A stretch of DNA of 64,000 nt, taken from assembly GCF_037076425.1 (NCBI RefSeq), contig NZ_AP028127.1:1580001-1644000 (forward strand), given 5' to 3'. How positions within the stretch are numbered: the first letter of the stretch is position 1; each line of letters starts with the position of its first letter. The position numbers were made by a program, and so were the translations under genes. The notes under the pieces were generated by a model, which saw nothing but the letters and a program-made list of their open reading frames with translations, was not told the DNA's origin and ran no database searches. Shown here piece after piece: positions 7,694-15,027 of this stretch. Origin of the DNA: Turicibacter faecis (GTDB taxonomy: Bacteria > Bacillota_I > Bacilli_A > MOL361 > Turicibacteraceae).

Positions 7694-8725
7694 TCACCCC
7701 AACCGCTTCATTTGACCGACTAAAAAAACAAGTCCTTGTAAGAGCAGAAGCACCAAATAAGGAGCAATGACAAAGTGTACAAAATAACAACCAACAGCCG
7801 ATAACACCGCTGCACCTACCACATAAATATATTTAAATGAAACAATTCGAGAAAAGGTAACCGCATCTGGTAACAGAAAAATCCCACTTAATACGATCGA
7901 TCCATTCAGTAAAAAAAGTACCGTCAACCAAAGGGGTTGTCCGATTAAGATTCCCATTAATCCACCCGTTAAAATGTAGCCTAAAAAATAAACGACGACA
8001 ACCCGCCACTCAATGACGCGGCGTCGCATTAAAAACAAGGCACTAACACATAACGGAATAATTAACGTATAACTCATTCCCCCTTCAAATAAACCAAAAA
8101 TAACATTCGTCATCGAATAATAATGCTGTTTAAAAGCAGTCAATGATGAATGAAGCTCATAGACGGTCGTCCTATATGGGGCTGTCAATGAAGGTGAAAT
8201 ATCAGTTAATCCTAAATTATATTGAGTTGCCATAAGGCCAATTACACCTGCTACATAAGCAATCAAGACCGGGTGAAAGGTATAATAGGAATATCCATGA
8301 CGGGTATTTTGTGAAAAAAGGGCAACAACTGTTATGGCCACACAAAAAACAGAAATAGGTGCGTCTAAGGAAAACATTAAAATTAATAACATTGTGTTTA
8401 AAACCGTTGGCCTATGAAGTGGAAAAAGTAATCCTTCCTTTAATTGGCGCGGAAGTGTTCCCACTAAAAAAGCAGCTAACCAGTCTATTAGAAACGCATA
8501 ACCCACAATCCCCCCAAACTTCACAACGTGTACTTTTACTATTTCAAATGCTATCTTTTGACCTAACTGGCCAATCGTGGAATAATAAGCAAATTCCACA
8601 AATATCCCTAATAGAATTAAAAGAACAGTCACCATTAAAAAATGTTGCGTTTGGCATTTAACATAAACACGTCGCTCTTCATACTCCTTGGCTTTTTTCT
8701 TTATAACTTCTTGAATCCTTTTCAT
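7694..8725 (-). CDS. Orphan NqrB/RnfD-family membrane protein
   Basis: A 343-residue polytopic protein: a basic N-terminal helix (KRIQEVIKKKAKEYEERR), then about nine hydrophobic segments. The pattern of a first membrane pair, HRPTVLNTMLLILMFSLDAP, YTFHPVLIAYVAGVIGL and a late FLLPDAVTFSRIVSFKYIYVVGAA follows the NQR2/RnfD/RnfE family. RnfD normally carries covalent FMN on the Thr of an S/T-G-A-T motif. Here the corresponding loop reads DISPSLTAPYRTT, with no SGAT, so flavinylation is doubtful. No other rnf or nqr genes are near. It may be a stand-alone electron-transfer or transport protein. The family call is moderately sure, the function open. Start ATG follows GGGAGTGAGTT. Confidence 0.6.
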   Translation of the reverse strand: MKRIQEVIKKKAKEYEERRVYVKCQTQHFLMVTVLLILLGIFVEFAYYSTIGQLGQKIAFEIVKVHVVKFGGIVGYAFLIDWLAAFLVGTLPRQLKEGLLFPLHRPTVLNTMLLILMFSLDAPISVFCVAITVVALFSQNTRHGYSYYTFHPVLIAYVAGVIGLMATQYNLGLTDISPSLTAPYRTTVYELHSSLTAFKQHYYSMTNVIFGLFEGGMSYTLIIPLCVSALFLMRRRVIEWRVVVVYFLGYILTGGLMGILIGQPLWLTVLFLLNGSIVLSGIFLLPDAVTFSRIVSFKYIYVVGAAVLSAVGCYFVHFVIAPYLVLLLLQGLVFLVGQMKRLG

Positions 8726-8818
8726 GTTCGAATCAACTCACTCCCTTTTCAATCCATTCAAAATAATTATATTCTATCACGTTAATCCTTTTTTTGGTAT
8801 ATAAGTTGATGACTATTT

Positions 8819-8848
8819 AAAAAAAGATTAGCATGGCTAATCCTTTTG
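8819..8848 (-). terminator. Terminator of tcdA
   Basis: Minus strand stem GGATTAGC/GCTAATC(T) with a three-base loop and a long T run, about 70 bases after the tcdA stop. Confidence 0.75.
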
Positions 8849-8916
8849 AATAAATCTTCTTTCAATCATCAATGGAGACTCCTCATCTAACTTAACTTAT
8901 TTACATAAAGAAGCCC

Positions 8917-9678
8917 TTACTGTCCTTTACGTTGAATCGGAATAGATTTTGTTAATTCTCGAACCACATAACTTGCTGCAATCAACCCTGCAACACTTGG
9001 AACAAAAGCATTTGAAGCAGGCGGTAATTGTTGTTTACGAACTTCGCTCTCCTCCTTACCAACAACTTTCAACGTGTCTTCTCGACCAATAATTGGACTC
9101 TCTGTTGAATAAATAACTGGAATTTTCCCACTGATCTTTTCCTTCTTCAATTTTGTTCGAATCACCTTAGCGACTGGATCATACGATGTTTTCCAAATAT
9201 CTGCGATTTCAAACCGTGTCGGATCCAATTTATTAGCGGCTCCCATTGAAGAGATAAATTTAATCTTACGTCGCAAACATTGCTTAATTAAGTGAATTTT
9301 GAACGTAATCGTATCTGAAGCATCAACGATAAAATCAATCGGATAGTCAAAAAGTTGCGGTGCTGTTTCCTCATTATAAAACATATGGAGTTGAACCACA
9401 CGGCAGTTTGGATTAATCTCGGCAATTCGTTCGGCCATCACTTCAACCTTTGGTCTTCCTACCGTCTTAAGTGTCGCATGAATTTGACGGTTCACATTCG
9501 TTATATCTACTACATCCTTATCGATTAAAATGAGGGTTCCAACTCCTGTACGTGCCAATGCTTCCGCGGCAAAAGAACCTACACCACCAATACCTAAAAT
9601 CGCAACTGTACTATTTTTTAAAATTTCTGTTCCCTCGGGACCGTAAACTAATTCATTTCTAGAAAATTGATGTAACAT
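8917..9678 (-). CDS. tcdA: tRNA threonylcarbamoyladenosine dehydratase
   Basis: A 253-residue E1/ThiF-like enzyme that activates N6-threonylcarbamoyladenosine (t6A37) of ANN-decoding tRNAs with ATP and cyclises it to ct6A. The N-terminal FSRNELVYGPEG leads into the nucleotide-binding loop VAILGIGGVGSFAAEALARTGVG (about 29-50). DKDVVDITNVNRQ carries the ATP-binding Arg, DASDTITFK the conserved Asp, and a C-terminal IPVIYSTE..PP.S..FVPS..GL stretch is typical of TcdA/YrvM. Length is normal. Start ATG follows AAGGAG. In B. subtilis yrvM sits near hisS-aspS and the 6S-1 RNA gene; here the 6S-like RNAs are next to it, but a polysaccharide locus separates it from aspS. Confidence 0.93.
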   Translation of the reverse strand: MLHQFSRNELVYGPEGTEILKNSTVAILGIGGVGSFAAEALARTGVGTLILIDKDVVDITNVNRQIHATLKTVGRPKVEVMAERIAEINPNCRVVQLHMFYNEETAPQLFDYPIDFIVDASDTITFKIHLIKQCLRRKIKFISSMGAANKLDPTRFEIADIWKTSYDPVAKVIRTKLKKEKISGKIPVIYSTESPIIGREDTLKVVGKEESEVRKQQLPPASNAFVPSVAGLIAASYVVRELTKSIPIQRKGQ

Positions 9679-10090
9679 ATTTGTGATACTCCTTACGCTT
9701 CTATTTTTATAAACCGATTATACCGTTATTATCTTCAAATTACTACATATATACAAATAAATCGTCTCATTTTTCACCTTCTTTCTTCTTGTAAAACAGG
9801 ATGGCCTCACCCACACTAAATAGTTCATCATTTTTTTTATTTTTTTATCATAAAGATGTATTATTTTAAAAGACTCTGCTCATAATAGTATTGTCAAGAA
9901 GAGAAGTAAATAGACAGTGAGTATTTATTGAAGTTAAAATACTTATATTTCGGATTTAGAGTATGCAATATCAAGTCGCTGCCTATCCAATAATTTTATA
10001 TATCGTTGATATGTTCAATTCATTATTGCCCTTCTTGATGACGTATATTCTGAATTTCCCTACGTGGATTGTAACGAATATACTCTTCTA
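9679..10090 (+). other. Non-coding gap between tcdA and the 6S RNA copies
   Basis: About 410 bases with no credible gene on either strand. Sequence near tcdA is T- and C-rich on the plus strand. A weak AGTATTT/AAATACT hairpin lies around 9920-9952. The right end must hold the promoter of 6S copy 1: TATACT at 10079-10084, or TTGTAA-N17-TTAATC at 10069-10097, are the candidates, neither strong. Confidence 0.4.
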
Positions 10091-10103
10091 CTTAATCATC
10101 CCT

Positions 10104-10323
10104 AGATTGTGCGTATAGTGATTAGTTGTTGAATCCGAACATCTCTGATAAGGGAATCTGGCGTTCTAATATGGTGTTGAATGCTTAACCACTTCTTTGG
10201 TTAAGACTCCTAATATATTAGACAGGATACCCACCTGCTACCTTAGCGGGTTTTTATCCTAACACTTACGGCAATTTGGGCCCATTAAGTTAAGCACGAG
10301 AAATAATTCTCGTGCTTTTTTTA
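10104..10323 (+). ncRNA. ssrS: 6S-like RNA, copy 1 (with its terminator)
   Basis: A 6S RNA-type fold. The closing stem 10104-10120 pairs with 10263-10278 (AGATTGT, bulged G, CGTA, GTG against CAC, TACG, GCAATTT). An internal stem TCTAATAT/ATATTAGA encloses an apical hairpin CTTAACC/GGTTAAG. On the 3' side is the short hairpin ACCTGCTA/TTAGCGGGT that Gram-positive 6S RNAs carry beside the central bubble. The core is followed by an 11-bp terminator hairpin (10292-10312) and T7. Copy 2 shares the fold with compensatory changes. 6S RNA mimics an open promoter and binds sigma-A RNA polymerase (established). Location beside tcdA fits the B. subtilis 6S-1 locus. The promoter is weak, so expression of this copy is less sure. 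Confidence 0.78.
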
Positions 10324-10370
10324 GCTTTTTTGAACCCTCTATAAAATCATTTATTTATATCTGTAAACTC

Positions 10371-10399
10371 TTGTTTTTTATCTCAGAACATGATAGAAT
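10371..10399 (+). promoter_or_regulatory. Strong sigma-A promoter of 6S copy 2
   Basis: TTGTTT, a 17-base spacer and TAGAAT, with the extended TG-N before the -10. The predicted start near 10406 lies just before the closing stem. Confidence 0.75.
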
Positions 10400-10405
10400 T
10401 TAAAC

Positions 10406-10618
10406 AACATCTGAGGTATGCGTAAGGTGATTAGTTCTTTAAATCCGAACACTTCTGATAAGGGAATCCGATTCGCTAATACCGTGTTGAATGCCTAGCC
10501 TTTTCCGCCTAGGACTCCTAACGTATTAGATACGATGCCCACCTGCTAATTTAGCGGGTTTATATCCTAACACCTACGGTACTTCGGAGAAAACACAAGC
10601 CCCGGCTTGTGTTTTTAT
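10406..10618 (+). ncRNA. ssrS: 6S-like RNA, copy 2 (with its terminator)
   Basis: The second tandem copy, about 300 bases downstream of copy 1. The closing stem CTGAGGTAT, bulged G, CGTA, bulged A, GGTG (10411-10429) pairs with CACC, TACG, GTACTTCGG (10571-10587). The internal stem is CTAATAC/GTATTAG, the apical hairpin CCTAG/CTAGG, and the 3' bubble-side hairpin CCTGCTAA/TTAGCGGG. The sequence blocks CCGAACA, TCTGATAAGGGAATC, GTGTTGAATGC, ACTCCTAA, CCCACCTGCTA and TATCCTAACAC are shared with copy 1, while stems differ by paired changes, which is direct covariation evidence for structure. A terminator hairpin (ACACAAGC/GCTTGTGT) with a T run ends at about 10618. Its strong promoter suggests this is the main 6S gene. 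Confidence 0.83.
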
Positions 10619-10624
10619 TTTATC

Positions 10625-10667
10625 TAAAAAAAGAAGGTATCTGTCTAAATGACGATACCTTCTTTTT
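10625..10667 (-). terminator. Terminator of the polysaccharide operon
   Basis: A 15-base perfect stem (AAAAAAGAAGGTATC and its complement) with a 12-base loop ends in a T run on the minus strand. It also ends in a T run on the plus strand, so it insulates the 6S genes from the capsule operon. Confidence 0.85.
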
Positions 10668-11515
10668 TATTTTATCTTACAGTAAACCCAATCAATAATC
10701 TCACAATCGACATCACTATCAAACTTGCGAGCAAATAATTCTGGACTATCGAGCAGCAAATCGGCATCTGACATCGTATACGTCTTAGGATTAGCGCCAC
10801 CATCCCATTGAATTTCCCGAAGTGTTCGATTAATCACACTCTCTTTAAAGGGTGAATTTAAAATAAGGGTCTGTATAAAGTGCTCATCTGCACAAATCGT
10901 ATGTTTAAACTGGCGAATAAACTCCGGATGTTGTTGTAAATAATCAAGCACATACGTCACACAATCACCCGATAATGTAAACCAGTTTGCCCCCTTGTAA
11001 ACAGTAAACCCCTTTAAGTTAGGACGCATCGGAAATCTTTTATACAGGGAGGAAAGGAACGCATTCACCTTGGCAAGCGGACGAGCACGATTATATTTAC
11101 AATCTGTTAATAGATAATACCCCTTCACCCGCCAATAATCCTGATTTTTACGAACCTCTAAAAATTGATGCCCAACATATTGTTGAAGAAAACGTGTAAC
11201 CTCTTCCTTTGATTTAATAAATAAATCTTGTCCACTAATTAGGTGATAAAAATCATACGTTTTTCCTCTGGTTTGTTTTAATAACGCCACCATCGCTAAA
11301 ACCTGAGAATAACCACCCCAATGAATACTAATTCGTTGTTTAACAAAAAATACATGAGGATTTTCATTAAAATATTGACTTAACGAAACAAACATCTCCT
11401 CACTTTTTTGATCAATGTGAACATAGACCTGATGGTTTTCATCGGCAATCCATTCAATGAGCCGCTTCGTTTGCTCTTCATTTTTGTGTGCCATCATTAA
11501 AAAAGCTTGCTTCAT
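10667..11515 (-). CDS. GT14 family beta-1,6-N-acetylglucosaminyltransferase-like enzyme
   Basis: About 282 residues, of the Core-2/I-branching enzyme family (GT14). Family landmarks seen in order: FLMMAHKNEEQ at the start, VYVHIDQKS, the WGGYSQVLAMVALLKQ segment, YHLISGQDLFI, YKGANWFTLSGDCVTYVLDY, CADEHFIQTLI with the catalytic-type Glu, and PELFARKFDSDVD at the end. Bacterial members add sugar branches to surface glycans. No membrane segment is seen. It is the last gene of the polysaccharide operon. Start ATG 11515 follows AGGGTGAG at good spacing; an in-frame GTG three codons earlier sits within that site. Donor and acceptor sugars cannot be told. Confidence 0.82.
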   Translation of the reverse strand: MKQAFLMMAHKNEEQTKRLIEWIADENHQVYVHIDQKSEEMFVSLSQYFNENPHVFFVKQRISIHWGGYSQVLAMVALLKQTRGKTYDFYHLISGQDLFIKSKEEVTRFLQQYVGHQFLEVRKNQDYWRVKGYYLLTDCKYNRARPLAKVNAFLSSLYKRFPMRPNLKGFTVYKGANWFTLSGDCVTYVLDYLQQHPEFIRQFKHTICADEHFIQTLILNSPFKESVINRTLREIQWDGGANPKTYTMSDADLLLDSPELFARKFDSDVDCEIIDWVYCKIK

Positions 11516-11525
11516 TTTTCTCACC

Positions 11526-11996
11526 CTATTTTAAATATTTATCTAATCGTTGATCAATGAGCGATTCCATATTGCCCTTTTGTTGAAACTTTGCTGGCGT
11601 AAATTTTTTAGCACGCTCATACAACTCAAGAAAGTCCTCTCCGTCATGGTAAGTTAAAATACAGCCAAGTTCCTCTAATTTATTTGCCAACTCAATTTGA
11701 TGGTCGTTTACATGCTCCTGGTATTTTTTCAACCGCGGAACAGCAATAATTCTTTTTTGACTTTTCACACCTTGTAAAATCGAACCTGCCCCTGCATGCG
11801 TCACAATCAGATCAGCTTTCTGATATAACTTTTCCATCTCATCATTTGACGTAAAATCAAATAATTTCATTTTATTCGTTTTGTACTGATTATGCCCGGC
11901 TTGCACCACGACTTCTTCCTGATCGGCTACCTGTTCAACTAAACGGAGTAATCGCGTAAAATCTTGCTTTTGAGTTCCACATAAAACTAAAATCAA
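11526..11996 (-). CDS. pssE: Glycosyltransferase catalytic subunit, PssE/Cps14G-type (Alg13-like)
   Basis: I take TTG at 11996 as the start. It overlaps the stop of the upstream partner as TTGA, lies nine bases after AGGAGGG, and gives a protein of 156 residues that begins with the family pattern M-I-L-V-L-C-G-T-Q-K-Q-D-F-T-R-L. A longer frame reaches 12050 but has no support. The C-terminal GT28-type half contains LIVTHAGAGSILQGV and IAVPRLKKYQEHVNDHQIELA, the UDP-sugar binding region. By family analogy the Alg13-like subunit is catalytic and docks on the membrane-anchored Alg14-like partner, adding the second sugar to a lipid-linked repeat unit. Confidence 0.85.
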   Translation of the reverse strand: MILVLCGTQKQDFTRLLRLVEQVADQEEVVVQAGHNQYKTNKMKLFDFTSNDEMEKLYQKADLIVTHAGAGSILQGVKSQKRIIAVPRLKKYQEHVNDHQIELANKLEELGCILTYHDGEDFLELYERAKKFTPAKFQQKGNMESLIDQRLDKYLK

Positions 11997-12457
11997 AATA
12001 AACACCCTCCTACAATAGCATTCGGATAAACTTCTAATAATTCTTCCCATTGAATATAAAAATCCGTCGCAATCTTATACATCAATTTTCCACTCATTGA
12101 CGGGCTATGAACATTGGCAACCGTTTCAATATAGATAACCTTCCGTCCGAATAGACGACCATAAACACACATCGGAATAGTTGAATGAACACCCGTTGAA
12201 ACAATTACTTTTGGATTGTACTTCATAAAATAAATAAATGAAATGAGCCAAACGTAGAGATATTCAAAAATATAAATCCAACCATCATTCTTCGAACAAT
12301 ACATTAAATACTCAGTTGGAAAAACACTATCCTGAGAAATCTTCGTTTTCTCCGTGACAATCACGCCGTGATATTTTTCGATTAAATGACTTAACTGCAA
12401 CAGCTCCGTATAATGGCCGCCTGCACTTGAACAAAATAAAACTTTTCCTTTTTTCAC
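11993..12457 (-). CDS. pssD: Glycosyltransferase membrane-anchor subunit, PssD/Cps14F-type (Alg14-like)
   Basis: 154 residues. The glycine motif LFCSSAGGHYTELLQL at 7-22 is the hallmark of Alg14/PssD. A hydrophobic stretch (WIYIFEYLYVWLISFIYFM) near 60-80 probably attaches it to the membrane face, followed by KVIVSTGVHSTIPMCVYGRLFGRKVIYIET. It partners with the Alg13-like product of the next gene, with which it shares a four-base overlap, a typical sign of a fixed-ratio complex. In pneumococcal type 14 the homologous pair adds galactose to lipid-linked glucose; the sugar here is unknown. The start codon is GTG at 12457 behind GGTGATTAG. Confidence 0.87.
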   Translation of the reverse strand: MKKGKVLFCSSAGGHYTELLQLSHLIEKYHGVIVTEKTKISQDSVFPTEYLMYCSKNDGWIYIFEYLYVWLISFIYFMKYNPKVIVSTGVHSTIPMCVYGRLFGRKVIYIETVANVHSPSMSGKLMYKIATDFYIQWEELLEVYPNAIVGGCLF

Positions 12458-12471
12458 GTCTAATCACCGCA

Positions 12472-13446
12472 TTATTTTTTAAATTTAACCTTCGTCAGAT
12501 AAATGACCCTTGATAACATCTGATAAAACAATCGATTCGTACACTTGTAATATAGATGTTTTTTATCTTTTTTACTCATAAGATATCGATTTTTCTTCCA
12601 ATTGGGAAAACATTCATTTAACAAACGCCATCCCTCGTTTAAAATCCGCTCTCGGTCTTTTTTATCTCCTATTTGAGACGCCCTTAAAAATGAACTTCCT
12701 AAAAAATACTTTAATGTTAAATATTCGAGCTCCTCATGATATTCTTCCTCAAGACCATGACACTTATAAAAATCAAAAATATCATAAAAAACAGTTAACA
12801 TATCGCCCACTTTTGCATTTTGCGTATAAGTAATCGAATCTTGTCGTTGAACATAGTAAACAAGGGGTTCGGAAACATAAGCTATTTTTTTTATAAACGG
12901 GGCTACCCGGATGGAAAAGGAACTATCTTCATACCTTAATCCAACTGGAAATTCAATTCCTAATGTTTCAAACCAACTTCTTTTATAGAGCTTATTCCAC
13001 ACCGTAGGCATCATCTCAACGAGCATCTCTTTTGAATGATGGTAAGGTCCATCTATTTGACGCTTGAGTTGATCGGGGTATGCCCAATAAAAATCACACG
13101 TCGTTACCTCAGCATCCGCCTTCATCGCCGCGTCGTATAGCTTTTCAAACATCGTCTCATCTACGTAGTCATCACCATCAACAAACCCAAAATAATCTCC
13201 ACGCATATGTTTCATTCCATAGTTTCTTGCATCTGATAATCCACCGTTTGGTTTTATTAAACTTTTAATCTTATTTGGATAACGTGCTTGATAGCGTTCA
13301 ATAATCACATGCGATTCATCAGGAGATGAATCGTTAACAACAATAATTTCAATATCTTCGAGCGTTTGGTGAACCAACGATTCTAAACAACGCTCTAAAT
13401 AGTTCTCCACATTATAAACGGGTACAATGACACTTACCTTGGGCAT
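12472..13446 (-). CDS. Family 2 glycosyltransferase (capsule)
   Basis: A 324-residue GT-A fold enzyme. VSVIVPVYNVENYLERCLESLVHQT at the N-terminus binds the nucleotide, VVNDSSPDES and GLSDARNYGMKHMRGDYFGFVDGDDYVDETM hold the D-x-D-like metal site (DGDD near 92-95), and RYEDSSFSIRVAPF contains the E-D acceptor-side motif. The C-terminal 100 residues are basic and may lie on the membrane. This is one of three related GT2 proteins in the locus (others at 16244-17212 and 17388-18386), which share the N-terminal half and the WYED/RYED segment, so they probably arose by duplication. Start follows AAGGTGAAATC. The sugar is not predictable from sequence. Confidence 0.88.
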   Translation of the reverse strand: MPKVSVIVPVYNVENYLERCLESLVHQTLEDIEIIVVNDSSPDESHVIIERYQARYPNKIKSLIKPNGGLSDARNYGMKHMRGDYFGFVDGDDYVDETMFEKLYDAAMKADAEVTTCDFYWAYPDQLKRQIDGPYHHSKEMLVEMMPTVWNKLYKRSWFETLGIEFPVGLRYEDSSFSIRVAPFIKKIAYVSEPLVYYVQRQDSITYTQNAKVGDMLTVFYDIFDFYKCHGLEEEYHEELEYLTLKYFLGSSFLRASQIGDKKDRERILNEGWRLLNECFPNWKKNRYLMSKKDKKHLYYKCTNRLFYQMLSRVIYLTKVKFKK

Positions 13447-13455
13447 GATTTCACC

Positions 13456-15027
13456 TTATCTTTCTATATTAACATTTTTTACAGAAGTACATAAAAATAA
13501 GGTCATCGCAATAAATCCTAAATATAAATTGGTAAATAGTTCATCTATTACATGACCACTATAGTAAGCAGCTCCAAGCCCAACCCCTACCGATAAAAGA
13601 AGCATTAAGTTACTAAACTTAACAACCTTCTTAAACTGGAGTAATGCTCTAATGGTTGAAAGGAACACCAGTAATAAATAAGGACCAACAAATAAAATAA
13701 CTCCAACGAATCCCATTGTATAAAGTTGGCGCCATCCATCTTGTTCAAGGATCAATTCTCCTTCACTCAATCTCGAGAAGCCCATTCCTAACATTTTTTC
13801 CTTAGTATCCATCATATCCCATTTATACTCTGCAAATAATTTTTGTAATTTTCGTCCATCGCTTCGCTTTTCAAATGGCTCATTCAAAACAAAGTTCCAA
13901 AATTCTGGATCAAACTCAATCGGATAACTTTTATCGTAATAAATAGATGGGAACGTAAATAAATATGAGTTTTCCCTCAATACGGCAATCAACACAGCGT
14001 CTTTTCCCTCTTTATCATCGACGTGTTTTTGAAGTTGCTCCACTTGATTTGACATTTGGTTAATTCCGTCGGACTTCTCTTCTTCTTCCTTTAAATTTTT
14101 AATTAATTGCGTATTACTCTCCTGATATTTAATGGCTGGCGTATACGGATACACAACAACTGTTAAAGCAATCATCGCAATAATAATCATAAAAAACTTT
14201 AATCTAAAGGGGTTTAACCTTAAAACACTGCATCCAATATAACTAAACAATGCCGCAATAGCAACTAAAACAACACCGAGTGTAGCCACGCGTGTTCCGA
14301 TCATCATCATACAAAGTGAATGTAACATGATGAGTAGAACAATTGGCCATTTTTGTTTCACCTCGTATAAAACCTTATACAATAACGGCAATAACATAAA
14401 TAATAAGGCCCCTAACACGTTGGCCGCAGGGTACCAACCTTTTGACATAAGTAACTTAGGATCTAGTCCCTCACGATAACTTTCCGTAAACCACGAAATA
14501 AAGTTAGCTTCTGTCATTCCACCATAACTTCCTAGTGAAACATGAAAAATATTCGTTATAAAGATAACAGAACATGTAATAAGTGAGACACTGATCACTA
14601 ATTTATTAAGTGTCTCTTTTGTAAACTGGGCTAAATATGTGCAATACATCATTAAAAAAGGCAGCACCAGAATTAAAATGTATTTAATCTCTATTTTAAA
14701 GTCAGCCCTAAAATTAGCCGGTAAATGAATATCTAATTTTTTCATTCCAATAAGGTGAAAAACTGAATAAATTCCAATGACAAGAGCACAACCCAATAGG
14801 AATGGAAAAGATTTCTTCTTATTTTTATCAATAAAAAAGAACCCTATCATTGCTAAAACTGGAAGGCCTAAAAAACGAATAATCGTTGATGGAACGATAA
14901 GCCCATATCCCTTTAAAAAATCGTTTGCAAGATAATCCAGCTCAAGAATGGGCTGAATCACTAACAATACAAATACCGCTACTGAAAAAACCTTAACTCT
15001 ATCCATTTCTCTAAACCTATTTACCAT
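13456..15027 (-). CDS. wzy: Wzy-type polysaccharide polymerase / O-antigen ligase family protein
   Basis: A 523-residue integral membrane protein with about 11-12 hydrophobic segments and one large extracytoplasmic loop at about 290-430, rich in charged residues (NLKEEEEKSDGINQMSNQVEQLQKHVDDKEGKD, in part coiled-coil-like). A big periplasmic-side loop between late membrane segments is typical of Wzy/WaaL. In this context the likely job is block polymerisation of lipid-linked repeat units flipped by the Wzx homologue. LMIGTRVATLG in the middle holds an Arg often important in this family. Start ATG follows GGAGGGGACAT and overlaps the end of the upstream GT4 gene by 11 bases. Family sequences are very diverse, so the call rests on topology plus neighbourhood. 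Confidence 0.8.
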   Translation of the reverse strand: MVNRFREMDRVKVFSVAVFVLLVIQPILELDYLANDFLKGYGLIVPSTIIRFLGLPVLAMIGFFFIDKNKKKSFPFLLGCALVIGIYSVFHLIGMKKLDIHLPANFRADFKIEIKYILILVLPFLMMYCTYLAQFTKETLNKLVISVSLITCSVIFITNIFHVSLGSYGGMTEANFISWFTESYREGLDPKLLMSKGWYPAANVLGALLFMLLPLLYKVLYEVKQKWPIVLLIMLHSLCMMMIGTRVATLGVVLVAIAALFSYIGCSVLRLNPFRLKFFMIIIAMIALTVVVYPYTPAIKYQESNTQLIKNLKEEEEKSDGINQMSNQVEQLQKHVDDKEGKDAVLIAVLRENSYLFTFPSIYYDKSYPIEFDPEFWNFVLNEPFEKRSDGRKLQKLFAEYKWDMMDTKEKMLGMGFSRLSEGELILEQDGWRQLYTMGFVGVILFVGPYLLLVFLSTIRALLQFKKVVKFSNLMLLLSVGVGLGAAYYSGHVIDELFTNLYLGFIAMTLFLCTSVKNVNIER

